This document shows positions 46,501-56,790 of a stretch of DNA of 64,000 nt, in pieces. The stretch is from the NCBI GenBank assembly GCA_016165875.1, contig JABBOT010000080.1, positions 48,380,032-48,444,031 of the forward strand, given 5' to 3'. A program made the translations under genes and the position numbers. The notes beneath the pieces are model-generated. The model made no database searches and was not told where the DNA came from. It saw only the letters and a list, made by a program, of their open reading frames with translations. The stretch comes from Acanthopleura granulata (taxonomy: Eukaryota; Mollusca; Polyplacophora; Chitonida; Chitonidae). Position 1 is the first letter of the stretch. The number at the start of each line of letters is the position of its first letter.

Positions 46501-49500
46501 TTCCGATAAGGATGGACTTAATGTTTTGGACACATTAAGAAGCGTTTTATTTTCAAAGCACCGTTGATTAATAAGTTCCATGTTAGAGTTTAATGCTGAT
46601 TGAATTTCGGATAGAGATTTTGAAGCGTTGTACATTGTGGCGTCATCAGCATAAAACTCAGTGTCACAGGCAGAAACATTTAAACAACAGTCATTTAAGT
46701 ATGTTATGAATAGTAAAGGGCCAAGAATAGAACCCTGGAGTACTCCTGATTTGACATTTAGAGATGAAGACAACTTGTTATTGATACTAACTTTTTTTTA
46801 TCAACATTCAAGGTATCCATTTCATTGTCGAGTGGGTGAATCCCATATATATTTAATTTTTTAAGAAGAATCTGAAGCCTTTCTAAAGTCTATCATGATG
46901 GAACCTATGATTTTGTCGTCATCTATTGCTTTATGCCAATTTTCGAACATTTTAGTAAGAACAGTGGTACAAGAATGCTGGGGGGGGGGGGAGGACCAGA
47001 TTGGTTCTCGTTCAGGAGATTGTTGTTGGAGATGAACTCATTGAGATAATTATGTGTGTGGCGTTCTAGAGTTTTTGAGAGTACTGGTAAAATGGAGATA
47101 GGTCTGTAGTTCTCAGCCTTGTTTGCAGGACCGGATTTGTGTAATGGTATAACTTTTGATTCCTTCCATCTTTGCGGAAATATACCTGTGGGGATACTCA
47201 GGTTGAGAATTTTTGTAATAGCAGGAGCAATTATGGTAGCACTTGAATTGAGGAAGTGAGGACTAATCCCATCTAAGCCTGCGCATTTTGTTATATCAAG
47301 GTTTAGGAGGTAAGTATATACATTAATCTCCGTAATAGGAGGGATTGAAAACATGTTACCTGCTGGTTTTCTTCGGAGATAAATTCATTTAGTTTTTTTA
47401 AGTAAGGAGGTTGAATCTATGGTTGTGTCAGGAAATTGACAGCAGCTTCCACAAAGAATTTATTCAGTTGGTTAGTTATTACTTCAGGATCTTGAGGTTT
47501 ATTATTTTTAACATCAGACTGCATGTGAGTGCAGACAGATGGATTTGAACTGGGAGATATTTTAATGATTTTCCAGGGGTTTCTTTGCTTGTCATTATGT
47601 ATTGCTTCAGAAACAAAATTACCCATTGCTTTGTGAATTAGACTGTGGACATTGTTTCTTAGCTTTTTCGATTCTGGTGGATCAAGGTTTCGTGTTACAG
47701 ATTTTTTTACATTTATTACATTAAGTACTTCTTCATTTAACCACTCTGATTGCCTATCTCATTTGACTCGTTTAGTCTTAATTGGGGCATGGTTATTGAT
47801 GACATTTATGAATGTCTGAGTCCATTGACAGCCCTTGGGCTCTAGTTTATGATAAAGATGTTTATGTTTAAAGGAAGATCGTTCTTTTAGGAAGTATAAG
47901 GAAGTTTGAGCTTCTACATGAAGCCAAACTGTATTGTTGTGTTACCTGCAAATTAACTTCCCTGTGTGACCTGTCTTGGTACTTCATGTCTCCAAGGTAT
48001 GTTTTTTTATAACGCTTATTTGTGTGAAAAATCAGGGATTTTGAAGTTGTGCATGTTGTCCTGATTAACTTACATGCATTTGAAGGTGTAAAGCTATGGA
48101 ACAAAACATCACTAACATTTAGCATTTTATTTTTGATGTGTGAATATCATTAACTTACATTTGATGATCACATGAGAGTTCACACACAATTCACATGAAT
48201 TGGTGGGGTTTGTGTGCATTTTTTTTACATTCATTTTTGTGTGAAAATATTTTTTAGTGTTGTAAAATGCCGATTTAAATATACATGTATAAGTAAATTA
48301 AATGCATCCGTAAAATGTTTGAGTCATAAAATGATTCTCATCAGCAAAAGTTTCCAAAAAATACAAGTGGTTCTTTTTTATTTTTATCCACCAACTTGAA
48401 CAAGAAGCAAAATGGAAAACGATCAATTGATGTGGTGTAGTAAATGGAAACCTGTGCATGCATATGGCTTTAATGTGACAAGTTACAGATTATGTCTGAC
48501 AAGATGAAACTATCAGTCTTCTTGTGTCAGAATTTGTCACTGTAATTCTGTCATTGTTTTCTTTGATAAGTTTTTACTGATCAGATTTGAGTTTCATGCA
48601 TTGTTCTGTATTTGTAGCATTCTGTTTTTTTTTTTTTTTTTCGTGAAAAAGCATTTTGCTGTATTGATGCTTTTGTTACTATGATACTGTAAGCTACACT
48701 GTATGATTTCCTGTGTGTTATCATCTCAGGTTGCTGACCAACGAGCTAATCCCAATGTGCGAGACTTTGATGGTGCCACTCCACTGCATTATGCTGCAAG
48801 CCGTGGCCATAAAGAAGTTGTGGAATGGATGATACAAAACGGCGGTGCCAAAATCGCGCTGGACAACATCGGCGGAAGTCCACTGCACAATGCAGCTGAG
48901 CTGGGACAGGTAGAGGTAAGCCAGACCTCCCTGGTAACATAGAGATGTACATGTATGTTTGTGAGATCATAAAGTAGTTATGGCTTTCATTCAGTTCTGT
49001 TGGAAGTTCCTGTGGTTGAATTACTCCGATCTACGCTATTAATGCTTTGTGTCCTCCTTAACAGGAAATGTTGTTAGGTCTGTTTAGCGATCATAGACAG
49101 TGGTGCCAACCTTTGAAAGAATACAGAGTGAGGGCGGTCTAGCTATTTGTGAATAAAAACCTTCTTTTAATAAAATCGGGAAGATAAATGTGGTCAAGCA
49201 TCAAATGTATGTGGGCCTGTAGGCATGGGTTCAGTGTTTCTTCAGTTCATTGTTAATAATTTAATATCATGACCATCTTACTGTTAATATGCATAAAAAT
49301 CTGACGGTAATAAGGCGATGGTAAACTAGTTTATTAATCCAACCATATGTGCCTTAATGTGCAGTATTGTTGTGCTTTTTTGGTGCAAATGTCCAAATTT
49401 AACATAAAGTTTTGTCTGCCTGTTTTATTCATTATGAACTCACAAACATTTTCATATTGTTATTACGTATTATTTGCATGACAGTGTTAGCGATTTGTGT

Positions 49501-49755
49501 GTAGAGTAAATTATGTGTATGTGAGGTGTTGACCGTAATCATATCCAGTGACTTTTGACATCTAATGCCATGGCATGCTTTTGTTGTTGCTGTTGTATTG
49601 AGCCTGTGCTGTGTTTGTATCAACAGTGTGTGAGAGCCTTACTAAACAATGGCTGTAACCCTGAAATCCCTGACAATTGTGGCCTCACGGCGGCCGAGCT
49701 GGCGGAAAAGTGCTTCCGTGATGATTGCGCGGCGACTATCAAGCGAAGACAACAG
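37019..49755 (+). CDS. ESPN: Espin-like ankyrin-repeat protein, N-terminal 4 exons (partial)
   Basis: Role (known): espins bundle parallel actin filaments in stereocilia and microvilli; the long isoform has N-terminal ankyrin repeats that bind class III myosin. Coding exons: 37019-37506, 42639-42825, 48730-48915, 49627-49755, totalling 990 nt (330 codons) with all junctions in phase. About nine ankyrin-type repeats follow one another with espin-like spacing: GATCLHYAARND, GSTAAHDAAATGN, GATAAHLSSLYGH, GAIPLHFSIVGGD, GASATYLCSQEGK, GMSCLHAAAQMGN, GATPLHYAASRGH, GGSPLHNAAELGQ, GLTAAELAE. The start is the first ATG after an in-frame stop (TGA at 36989), in good context (ACAAAATGG). Frame is open at the last donor (CAG/GTAGAT). 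The proline-rich, WH2 and actin-bundling modules are not seen, so they lie outside the window or the protein is a short ankyrin-only form. Confidence 0.85.
37507..41444 (+). other. Espin-like intron 1, repeat-poor part
   Basis: AT-rich intron with simple T or TG runs (39865-39908, 40485-40512). No exon or repeat family was recognised here. Confidence 0.55.
41445..41935 (+). repeat. Dispersed ~485-bp repeat, copy 3
   Basis: Begins aaagtaaaagacagctcatg and ends gcttggaacagttatgtcac. In espin-like intron 1, immediately followed by the SINE/inverted-repeat block. Confidence 0.82.
41936..42475. mobile_element. Paired tRNA-derived SINE-like elements forming an inverted repeat
   Basis: On the minus strand, 42095-42005 reads ggttggtcgagtggtctaga and then ggttcgaaaccc, resembling a tRNA A-box and B-box (Ser/Leu-type head). 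On the plus strand, 42355-42460 has ggctggttggtcaagtgg and ggttcagtcc. Arms 42081-42155 and 42294-42373 are near-perfect inverted repeats. A direct repeat (attagagatYacacttcctg) lies at 41945 and 42247. Confidence 0.72.
42639..42825 (+). CDS. ESPN: Espin-like exon 2 (ankyrin repeats 5-6)
   Basis: The acceptor is CTGTTTCCAG. It completes Arg, then encodes SVNIQMQNGASATYLCSQEG and DGMSCLHAAAQMGNLDIVKW. Donor CTG/GTAAGA, phase 0. The HAAAQMG core is shared with vertebrate espins. Confidence 0.9.
44305..44460 (-). mobile_element. SINE-like interspersed repeat (family 1)
   Basis: tatttatttcattggtgttt, actcaagaatatttcacc, cagccagcatatggtgga and aaccgaacggagcc follow the same order as the 8765 copy. 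In espin-like intron 2. Confidence 0.75.
45020..45370. repeat. 45-bp tandem array in espin-like intron 2, about 8 copies
   Basis: Units share agttggtgctcacactaac and agaacaaatagaaatggta, with few substitutions, suggesting recent amplification. Confidence 0.92.
45590..47990 (-). mobile_element. 5'-truncated non-LTR retrotransposon (LINE), CR1/Jockey-like
   Basis: Minus-strand remnants run from an endonuclease-RT linker (NHAPIKTKRV near 47790, PWKIIKISPSSNPS near 47570) through the RT fingers (TKCAGLDGISPHFLN, IPLHKSGPANKAENYRPISI) to the YADD catalytic box (FYADDATMYNASKSLSEIQS near 46650) and a C-terminal YKSLHDHYPDYIKKLFPLRE segment. The 3' end near 45590 has a tattattattatggg tail. It sits in espin-like intron 2. 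Confidence 0.85.
45785..47880 (-). pseudogene. Broken reverse transcriptase ORF of the LINE
   Basis: At least four frame pieces. A 12-base G run (plus strand about 46980-46991) interrupts RT just after NENQSG, where related elements continue into the FRP...S motif. A second break separates this from the GVLQGSILGPLLF-YADD block. Sequence order and spacing otherwise fit one RT domain. Confidence 0.83.
48730..48915 (+). CDS. ESPN: Espin-like exon 3 (ankyrin repeats 7-8)
   Basis: The acceptor is TCATCTCAG. It encodes VADQRANPNVRDFDGATPLH, YAASRGHKEVVEWMIQNGG and GGSPLHNAAELGQVE. Donor GAG/GTAAGC is preferred because the next exon then continues with CVRALL; GT six bases earlier is a weaker alternative. 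Confidence 0.9.
49627..49755 (+). CDS. ESPN: Espin-like exon 4 (last ankyrin repeat seen)
   Basis: The acceptor is GTATCAACAG. It encodes CVRALLNNGCNPEIPDNCGL, then TAAELAEKCFRDDCAATIKR and RQQ. Donor CAG/GTAGAT, phase 0. No following exon was recognised. Confidence 0.87.
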
Positions 49756-52700
49756 GTAGATGCCTCCAAATCCTGAGCTTTTCCAAACTTTTATTGAGTT
49801 TCATTCTATGCTAACAAAGAGCATGACTCAACTAATACCTACAGCTATTGTCCATCTAGGGATTTTAGCTAAAGTTATGCTCGGGCCTAACTCATGTTGT
49901 TAACCAATTCTGTTTGGCACAAAACATCTAACCAGCACATTAACAACAGTGGCCAGCTAGTAAGCTAAATAATTAAATACCGAGGTACAGTATAATTTAT
50001 TGTAATTAATATGGACTTTTACTACATGTAAGAATTCGTACTGGATTGCTAAAGATGTTATTTCCTCTGTTGAGTTCTTTTGATTGTCAATGAAGACTTT
50101 CATATATCACATATAAATACCTCTTAGCTATGGACCATTAGATCATAGATTTTGTTAAGTGGATACATATTTCATTCAAACAGACCTTGTCTAACAACAT
50201 ACATTGTATTTTGTGTTATGAAAAATAAACCCTCCCTCCCCCCCAAAAAGAATGCAAACACATACACGTACTCAAAACTCAAGCTTTTCACGGCAAGGAT
50301 GTACATTTCATACCTATATATATACTTTTTAAAATGTTTTCTATCTCATTTTCTTTTATATGTGTTATATAGACATTCAGGGTTCAACACATACTGGAGC
50401 TTTTTTGTTGACATACAAGATAAGAATTTGTCTTCCATGACAAAATTTATGTATTTTCATTAGTCATTTATAACCAGTAATCATATAAAGACATCAGGCA
50501 CTCACTTGTATTAATTAATGAACATGTGACTCTATGGATACATAAAGATACATTACATATAATATTGTTGCTTAATTAAAATAACAGTTGTTCGGAGCAC
50601 CAGCGTAATAATAACCACTTGCAAACGCTAACAGATTCCTTACCATTGAAATTCGGTGCTGACACTGTTGAGAGTGGAGCAAATCAGATGTGGTGACCAA
50701 AGGTGTACACAACATAGGCTTCTCTGATTACCTGATGGAGTATATTTACCTTGATTGACACGGATGACTGGTCTGATTATTTGGAGTAGTGACAACCAGT
50801 CTCTGTCCCTTTCATGATAGACTTTTTGACACACAAATTTAACTGCAGGAGCTATATAGCAGTAGATGTGAATACACGTAGACTGTATTGCACAGCTGAT
50901 CAGAAATAGTATATTTTTGAATCAGGAAACATAATACTATCTTGTCTGAGATTAAAATATATATTTGAAATCTTCTGCACTTTTTGTCGAGAAGTTTGCC
51001 GGGTAATGTTTCGTGGGGCCAGTGACTTCCTTGTCTACACTTGAATAATTTAGGATGTTCTTGTACCAGCCAAATATAATGAATGAATGTGAAGAACATT
51101 ATCTTGAGGTGCTGAGCTTTTGAAAAATATGAATGTTGAAACAAGGGAGATAACTCTGGCTTGACAGTGTTGTCTTCCATAAATTCAGGTACCATACTGG
51201 GTTAATACTCTATTCAGTGTTTATTTTCAGTCTCTTACATATATTTGTTATTCAGGCTTGTAGGTGTATCATTTTCATGTTATATTTCCCATGCATTATT
51301 TATGAGGTGAAATGTGCATTTGACTATTTGTAAACAGAGTGTATCTGTTGAATTTTCTCTTCTGCAGGAAAGTTTCAAGTCATAACTTCAAACAGAAAAT
51401 CCCTTACACAAGGGCAGTAACTCTGACATGTCAGTGTCATCTTTCAAGTATTCCACGTACTCAAAAGCTGGTTTAACACTCACTGTTCAACTTTGTTTAT
51501 TTCTATATTTTTCCTTTGATATTCTTGGATTGTTCAGTTTTTATTCACTGTTCTAGTTTAACTACTTTCATTTTGTAACAGTCTACATGTATATCATGGA
51601 ATCTCAGTGCACATGTCATTCTATGTACCTTTTTCTTCCGCTGTTTTTACTGTTTATCTTAATATTTGGCCCATTTGGTTACTTGAAACTGGGCTGTGGT
51701 ATGTTGTACTGATTAGCCTTTGTTGTGTGTTGAAATGTCATGTTGCACAATATTGCAGTAACAATATGTTTACTACACTTAAAAAAATAATAATGACAAT
51801 TAATTTGACTTTCATCATTACAGATGCTAATGGAGCGATATTTACAAAATCACAATAATACTACTGATCATGTTTGTAATTATGAATTTATAATATTTAA
51901 TGACTGTCACATTCATTGAATGTTTCCAAGTAAATTTGACCAAGCAATCCAGTTGTTTGTTATTGAGCAGAGCATACCTGGAACTACCTGAACACATTAG
52001 ACAACTGTCAAGCCACGATCACTACCTGAACACATTAGAGAACTGTCAAGCCACAGTCACACAAGTTTTGTAGAAGCGTACCCTAAAGATATGTGTAACA
52101 TAGCGTCTGACTTTTACTTTGTGGTATATTTGGTTGTAAGGCCTGTGTGTAGATTTGTGTTCAGTTTTCTAGCTCCCTGAAGCTTTTGGTGGAATTGTTG
52201 GAGTATGAGTTGTCTGTATGCATGTACACATACATAGGAGGCAATCTGCTGTATACGTCAGCTGACAGAGAATGTACAAGATGTTAATACTACTCAGCTG
52301 CAAGAGCATTCGAAAATACCTTTGAAAGTTGGAAAAACATACTTCTAAATGCAGTTTACCTGCTTTCGTTTTTTTTTTTGCAAATGCTCTTTTGCTGATA
52401 TGGATTTTTATGTTATGTTTTGTGCCTTGAGCATCTATACTACTTTTGGTCCAAAAATAAAATGTGGTTTTATATTTCCCCTACAGAGGTTTGTTTGCAG
52501 TTTCCTTCTTTTTCTATTAAATATGTGTACATGTATTCACATAAGTCTAACTGCTTTGGCATGATTTAGTGTGGCTTTAATTTGCTCTATTTGTTATTAA
52601 TAAATTAATTATTACTACTTGGTAAAGAATGTCCAGGAAGTTAAAACATTGAAACTTTACAGTGTGTAGCATGCATGTTCTGGGCAATCACCTTTGTTGT

Positions 52701-53319
52701 GGTCTTGAGTTTTTCCTTATTGTTTAGAGTTGCCTCCCTTCTTTCCTTAGGTATCTTGCTTTCGTAACAACTAGGCCTAACACATGGACTGGCCTATACA
52801 TACATGCAAATTTATATTTGATTTTAGTTTAGCAGTTTATTTGGATGGATTGCAACTTTTAGAGGTTCTAAAATTTTTATTTCTTTTAGTTGTAAAACTT
52901 GGCAGATATAGTTCTTTCAAAATAGACTTCCAGTGCATAGTTGACTATGTACAAAATGGTTAAAGAGTATGTGTGTGAGGAGGATACAATCCATTTATAT
53001 ACATATGTTCTGAGAGTAGATAGGTGCCCTTAGTAATGTTTTGTGCTATTATATATAATAATAATTAATATAATGACTGCATGGAGACTCCTGTTAATTG
53101 AGTGAAGCCTAGATTAAATGCAGTGTAATGCTGGTGCACCGTGTGGAGCCTGTGGTGCCTTGGAGTAGAGCCTCGTCATCAGAGCCTTTGATACACACAG
53201 CAGAGCCTCATTGTCAGAGTAGAGCCTTTGATAACACAAAGTAGAGCCTCTTCTTTAGTGGACTAAATTGGTTATGTTAGACAATGATGGGCGTGTTTTG
53301 CCTCAGTGGATGATTTGGA
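49756..53319. other. After espin-like exon 4: no exon recognised
   Basis: AT-rich, only short frames. Presumed intron because the previous exon ends at a donor in open frame. Confidence 0.5.
51975..52060 (+). repeat. Short tandem duplication, ~40 bp x 2
   Basis: actacctgaacacattagaS followed by aactgtcaagccac occurs twice in succession. Confidence 0.85.
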
Positions 53320-55040
53320 CAGCAGGGGCTGTTTTGCACAGCAGAGGATGTGTTGAACAGCACAGGCTGTGTTGGACAATAGTGGCTGTGTTTGATAAAA
53401 GTTCCTGTGTTGGCCAACAGTGGCTGTGTTGGACAGCAGGGGCTGTGTTGGACAGCAGGGGCTGTGTTGGACAGCAGGGGCTGTGTTGCACAACAGGGGC
53501 TGTGTTGGCCAGCAGGGGCTGTGTTGCACAACAGTGGCTGTGTTGGCCAGCAGGGGCTGTGTTGGACAGCAGGGGCTGTGTTGCACAACAGGGGCTGTGT
53601 TGGACAGCAGGGGCTGTGTTGGACAGCAGGGGCTGTGTTGCACAACAGTGGCTGTGTTGGCCAGCAGGGGCTGTGTTGGACAGCAGGGGCTGTGTTGCAC
53701 AACAGTGGCTGTGTTGGCCAGCAGGGGCTGTGTTGCACAACAGGGGCTGTGTTGGCCAGCAGGGGCTGTGTTGGACAGCAGGGGCTGTGTTGGCCAGCAG
53801 GGGCTGTGTTGCACAACAGGGTCTGTGTTGGCCAACAGGGGCCGTGTTGCACAACAGTGGCTGTGTTGGCCAGCAGGGGCCGTGTTGCACAACAGTGGCT
53901 GTGTTGGCCAGCAGGGGCTGTGTTGGACAGCAGGGGCTGTGTTGCACAACAGTGGCTGTGTTGGCCAGCAGGGGCTGTGTTGCACAACAGTGGCTGTGTT
54001 GGCCAGCAGGGGCTGTGTTGGACAGCAGGGGCTGTGTTGCACAACAGTGGCTGTGTTGGCCAGCAGGGGCTGTGTTGCACAACAGTGGCTGTGTTGGCCA
54101 GCAGGGGCTGTGTTGGACAGCAGGGGCTGTGTTGCACAACAGGGGCTGTGTTGGACAACAGGGGCTGTGTTGCACAACAGGGGCTGTGTTGGCCAGCAGG
54201 GGCTGTGTTGCACAACAGGGTCTGTGTTGGCCAACAGGGGCCGTGTTGCACAACAGTGGCTGTGTTGGCCAGCAGGGGCCGTGTTGCACAACAGTGGCTG
54301 TGTTGGCCAACAGGGGCCGTGTTGCACAACAGTGGCTGTGTTGCACAACAGGGTCTGTGTTGGCCAACAGGGGCCGTGTTGCACAACAGTGGCTGTGTTG
54401 GCCAACAGGGGCCGTGTTGCACAACAGTGGCTGTGTTGGCCAACAGGGGCCGTGTTGCACAACAGTGGCTGTGTTGGCCAGCAGGGGCCGTGTTGCACAA
54501 CAGTGGCTGTGTTGCACAACAGGGTCTGTGTTGGCCAGCAGGGGCTGTGTTGCACAACAGGGTCTGTGTTGGCCAACAGTGGCTGTGTTGCACAACAGTG
54601 GCTGTGTTGGACAACAGGGTCTGTGTTGGCCAGCAGGGGCTGTGTTGCACAACAGGGTCTGTGTTGGCCAACAGTGGCTGTGTTGGACAACAGTGGCTGT
54701 GTTGGACAACAGTGGCTGTGTTGGCCAGCAGGGTCTATGTTGGCCAGCAGGGGCCGTGTTGCACAACTGTGGCTGTGTTAGGCAACAGGGGCTGTGATGC
54801 ACAACTGTGGCTGTGTTGGACAACAGTGCCTGTATTAGACAACAGGGTCTATGTTGGCCAGCAGTTACTATGTTGCACAACAGTGCCTGTGTTCGGCAAC
54901 AGGGTCTGTGTTGGCCAACAGTGGCTGTGTTGGACAGTAGTGGCTGTCTTGGACAACAGTGGCTGTGGTGGACAACAGCAACTGTGCTGGACAACAGGGG
55001 CTGTGCTGGACAACAGTGGCTGTGTTGTGCTGTGTTGTCA
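53320..55040. repeat. 20-bp minisatellite, about 85 copies
   Basis: The basic unit is gctgtgttggacagcagggg with three main variants at the middle (ggacagc, gcacaac, ggccaRc) arranged in higher-order blocks. Stop codons are almost absent in all six frames for over 1.2 kb. Frames cycle with a 60-bp (20-aa) period. The 3' edge (54720-55040) is more diverged. Confidence 0.96.
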
Positions 55041-55689
55041 ATAAGCCTTCATAATTCTGGCACTGATCTCTGAATATATCTGCATATAAATTTACACCCT
55101 GTAAACACACACTGATAAATTGCAGTGCAGCATGCAGTTCATAGAGTTTTTAAGGTTTTTTAAGGTTAAGTCCTTCAGCTTGTAAACTTTAATTACATGG
55201 AGTTAGTAAAATCAATCCTTGCCTCATTGCTACTGTCTTGCTCACGACCCACTTGAACAGGGATCAGGGTGTGTGAACTCACTGTTGGTAAGAGGTTTGG
55301 CTCAGTTTGTGATTAGGATTACAGATCTCTGTTACCATACAGACCATTTCCTATAAGATCTATAAAACTTGTTATGGCAGTGTTAGGTGAATTGAATAGG
55401 GTGAGGCTTTGAATGATCGTGTGATAGCAAAATAGTGCTTGATAATATTGCAGTGCATGGTTTTATAGAACAGTCTGTGATTCGATTACATCATAATTCC
55501 TGATCTACTGTGATCACAGTCATGTGATGGTGTCACTATATATGATTCGTTACAGTGTATTGGACTGCATAGTTTCACAGAATAACAGCACAGGGAGGAA
55601 AGTGATGCATTGTAAAATTTCATAGTGTCGCATTTTATGAGCTGTTATCATTTGATAATATCACTGTAGACACGTCTGTTTGTGTAGAG

Positions 55690-56790
55690 TAACCTTATTG
55701 GTAGACAAGGAGTCCTCTTGTTTTGTAGAGTGACCTCAGTGGCAGACAAGGGGTCCTGTTGTTTTGTAGAGTGACCTCAGTTGAAGACAAGGGGTCCTGT
55801 TTCTTTGTAGAGTGACCTCAGTGGAAGACAAGGATTCCTGTTGTTTTGTAGAGTGACCTCTGTGGCAGACAAGGGGTCCTGTTGTTTTGTAAAGTGACCT
55901 CAGTGGTAGACAAGGAGTCCTGCATTTCTGTACAGTGACCTCAGTGGTAGACAAGGAGTCGTCCTGCTTTGTAGAGTGACCTCAGTGGTAGACAAGGAGT
56001 CCTCCTATTCTGTGTAATGATAGTGGTACACAGTGAGTCCTGTTCTGTAGAGTGACCTCAGTCGTAGACAAGGAATTCTCCTGTTCTGTAGAGTGATAGA
56101 GGTAGACAAGGGATCCTGCTATTTTGTAGGGGTCAACAAGTTCAGCTGTTCTATAGAGTGACCTCAGTTGTTGACAAGGAGTCCTGCTTTTCTGCAGAGT
56201 AACCTCAGTGGCAGACAAAGATTCCTGCTGTTCGGTGGAGTAACCTCTTGTCTACAGTGGTATATAAGGAGTCCTGCTGTTCAGTAGAGTGACCTTAGTA
56301 GTAGACAGGGAATCCTACTGTTCTGTAGAGTGACCTCAGTGGTCTACAGGGAATCCTGCTGTTCTGTAGAGTGACCTCAGTGGTCTACAGGGAATCCTGC
56401 TGTTCTGTAGAGTGACCTCAGTGGTAGACAAGGAAACGTGCTGTTCTCTAGAGTGACCTCAGTGGCGGACAGGGAATCCTGCTGTTCTGTAGAGTAACCT
56501 CAGTGGTAGACAAAGATTCCTGCTGTTCGGTAGAGTAACCTCTTCTCTACAGTGGTATATAAGGAGTCCTGCTGTTCAGTAGAGTGACCTCAGTAGTAGA
56601 CAAGGAGTCCTGCTGTACAGTACAGTGACCTCAGTGGAAGACAGGGAATCCTGCTGTTCTACAGAGTGATCTCAGTGGCTGATAAAGAGCCCTAGTGTTC
56701 TGTTGAGTAACCTCAGTGGTGGACAAGGAAACGTGCTGTTATATAGAGTGACCTCAGTGATAGATAAGGGGTCCAGTTGATCTGTTCAGT
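55690..56790. repeat. 41-bp tandem array, about 26 copies
   Basis: Units share gtagagtgacctcagtggta and gacaaggagtcctgctgttc. Several are truncated or fused and there is a local larger duplication (56215-56300 resembles 56505-56590). Diverged relative to the 53-kb array. Confidence 0.92.

Larger units (their letters stand above)
42826..48729 (+). other. Espin-like intron 2
   Basis: 5.9-kb intron hosting a SINE-like copy, the 45-bp array and the truncated LINE. The stretch 42826-44300 has no recognisable content. Confidence 0.55.

Noticed and set aside
53268..55044. Very long overlapping open frames (450-560 codons) on both strands
   Set aside because: They follow from a 20-bp unit without stop codons in any phase. 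All six frames being open argues against a coding gene.
53320..56790. Regular arrays as CRISPR
   Set aside because: Units are contiguous tandem repeats without unique spacers, and the window is eukaryotic.
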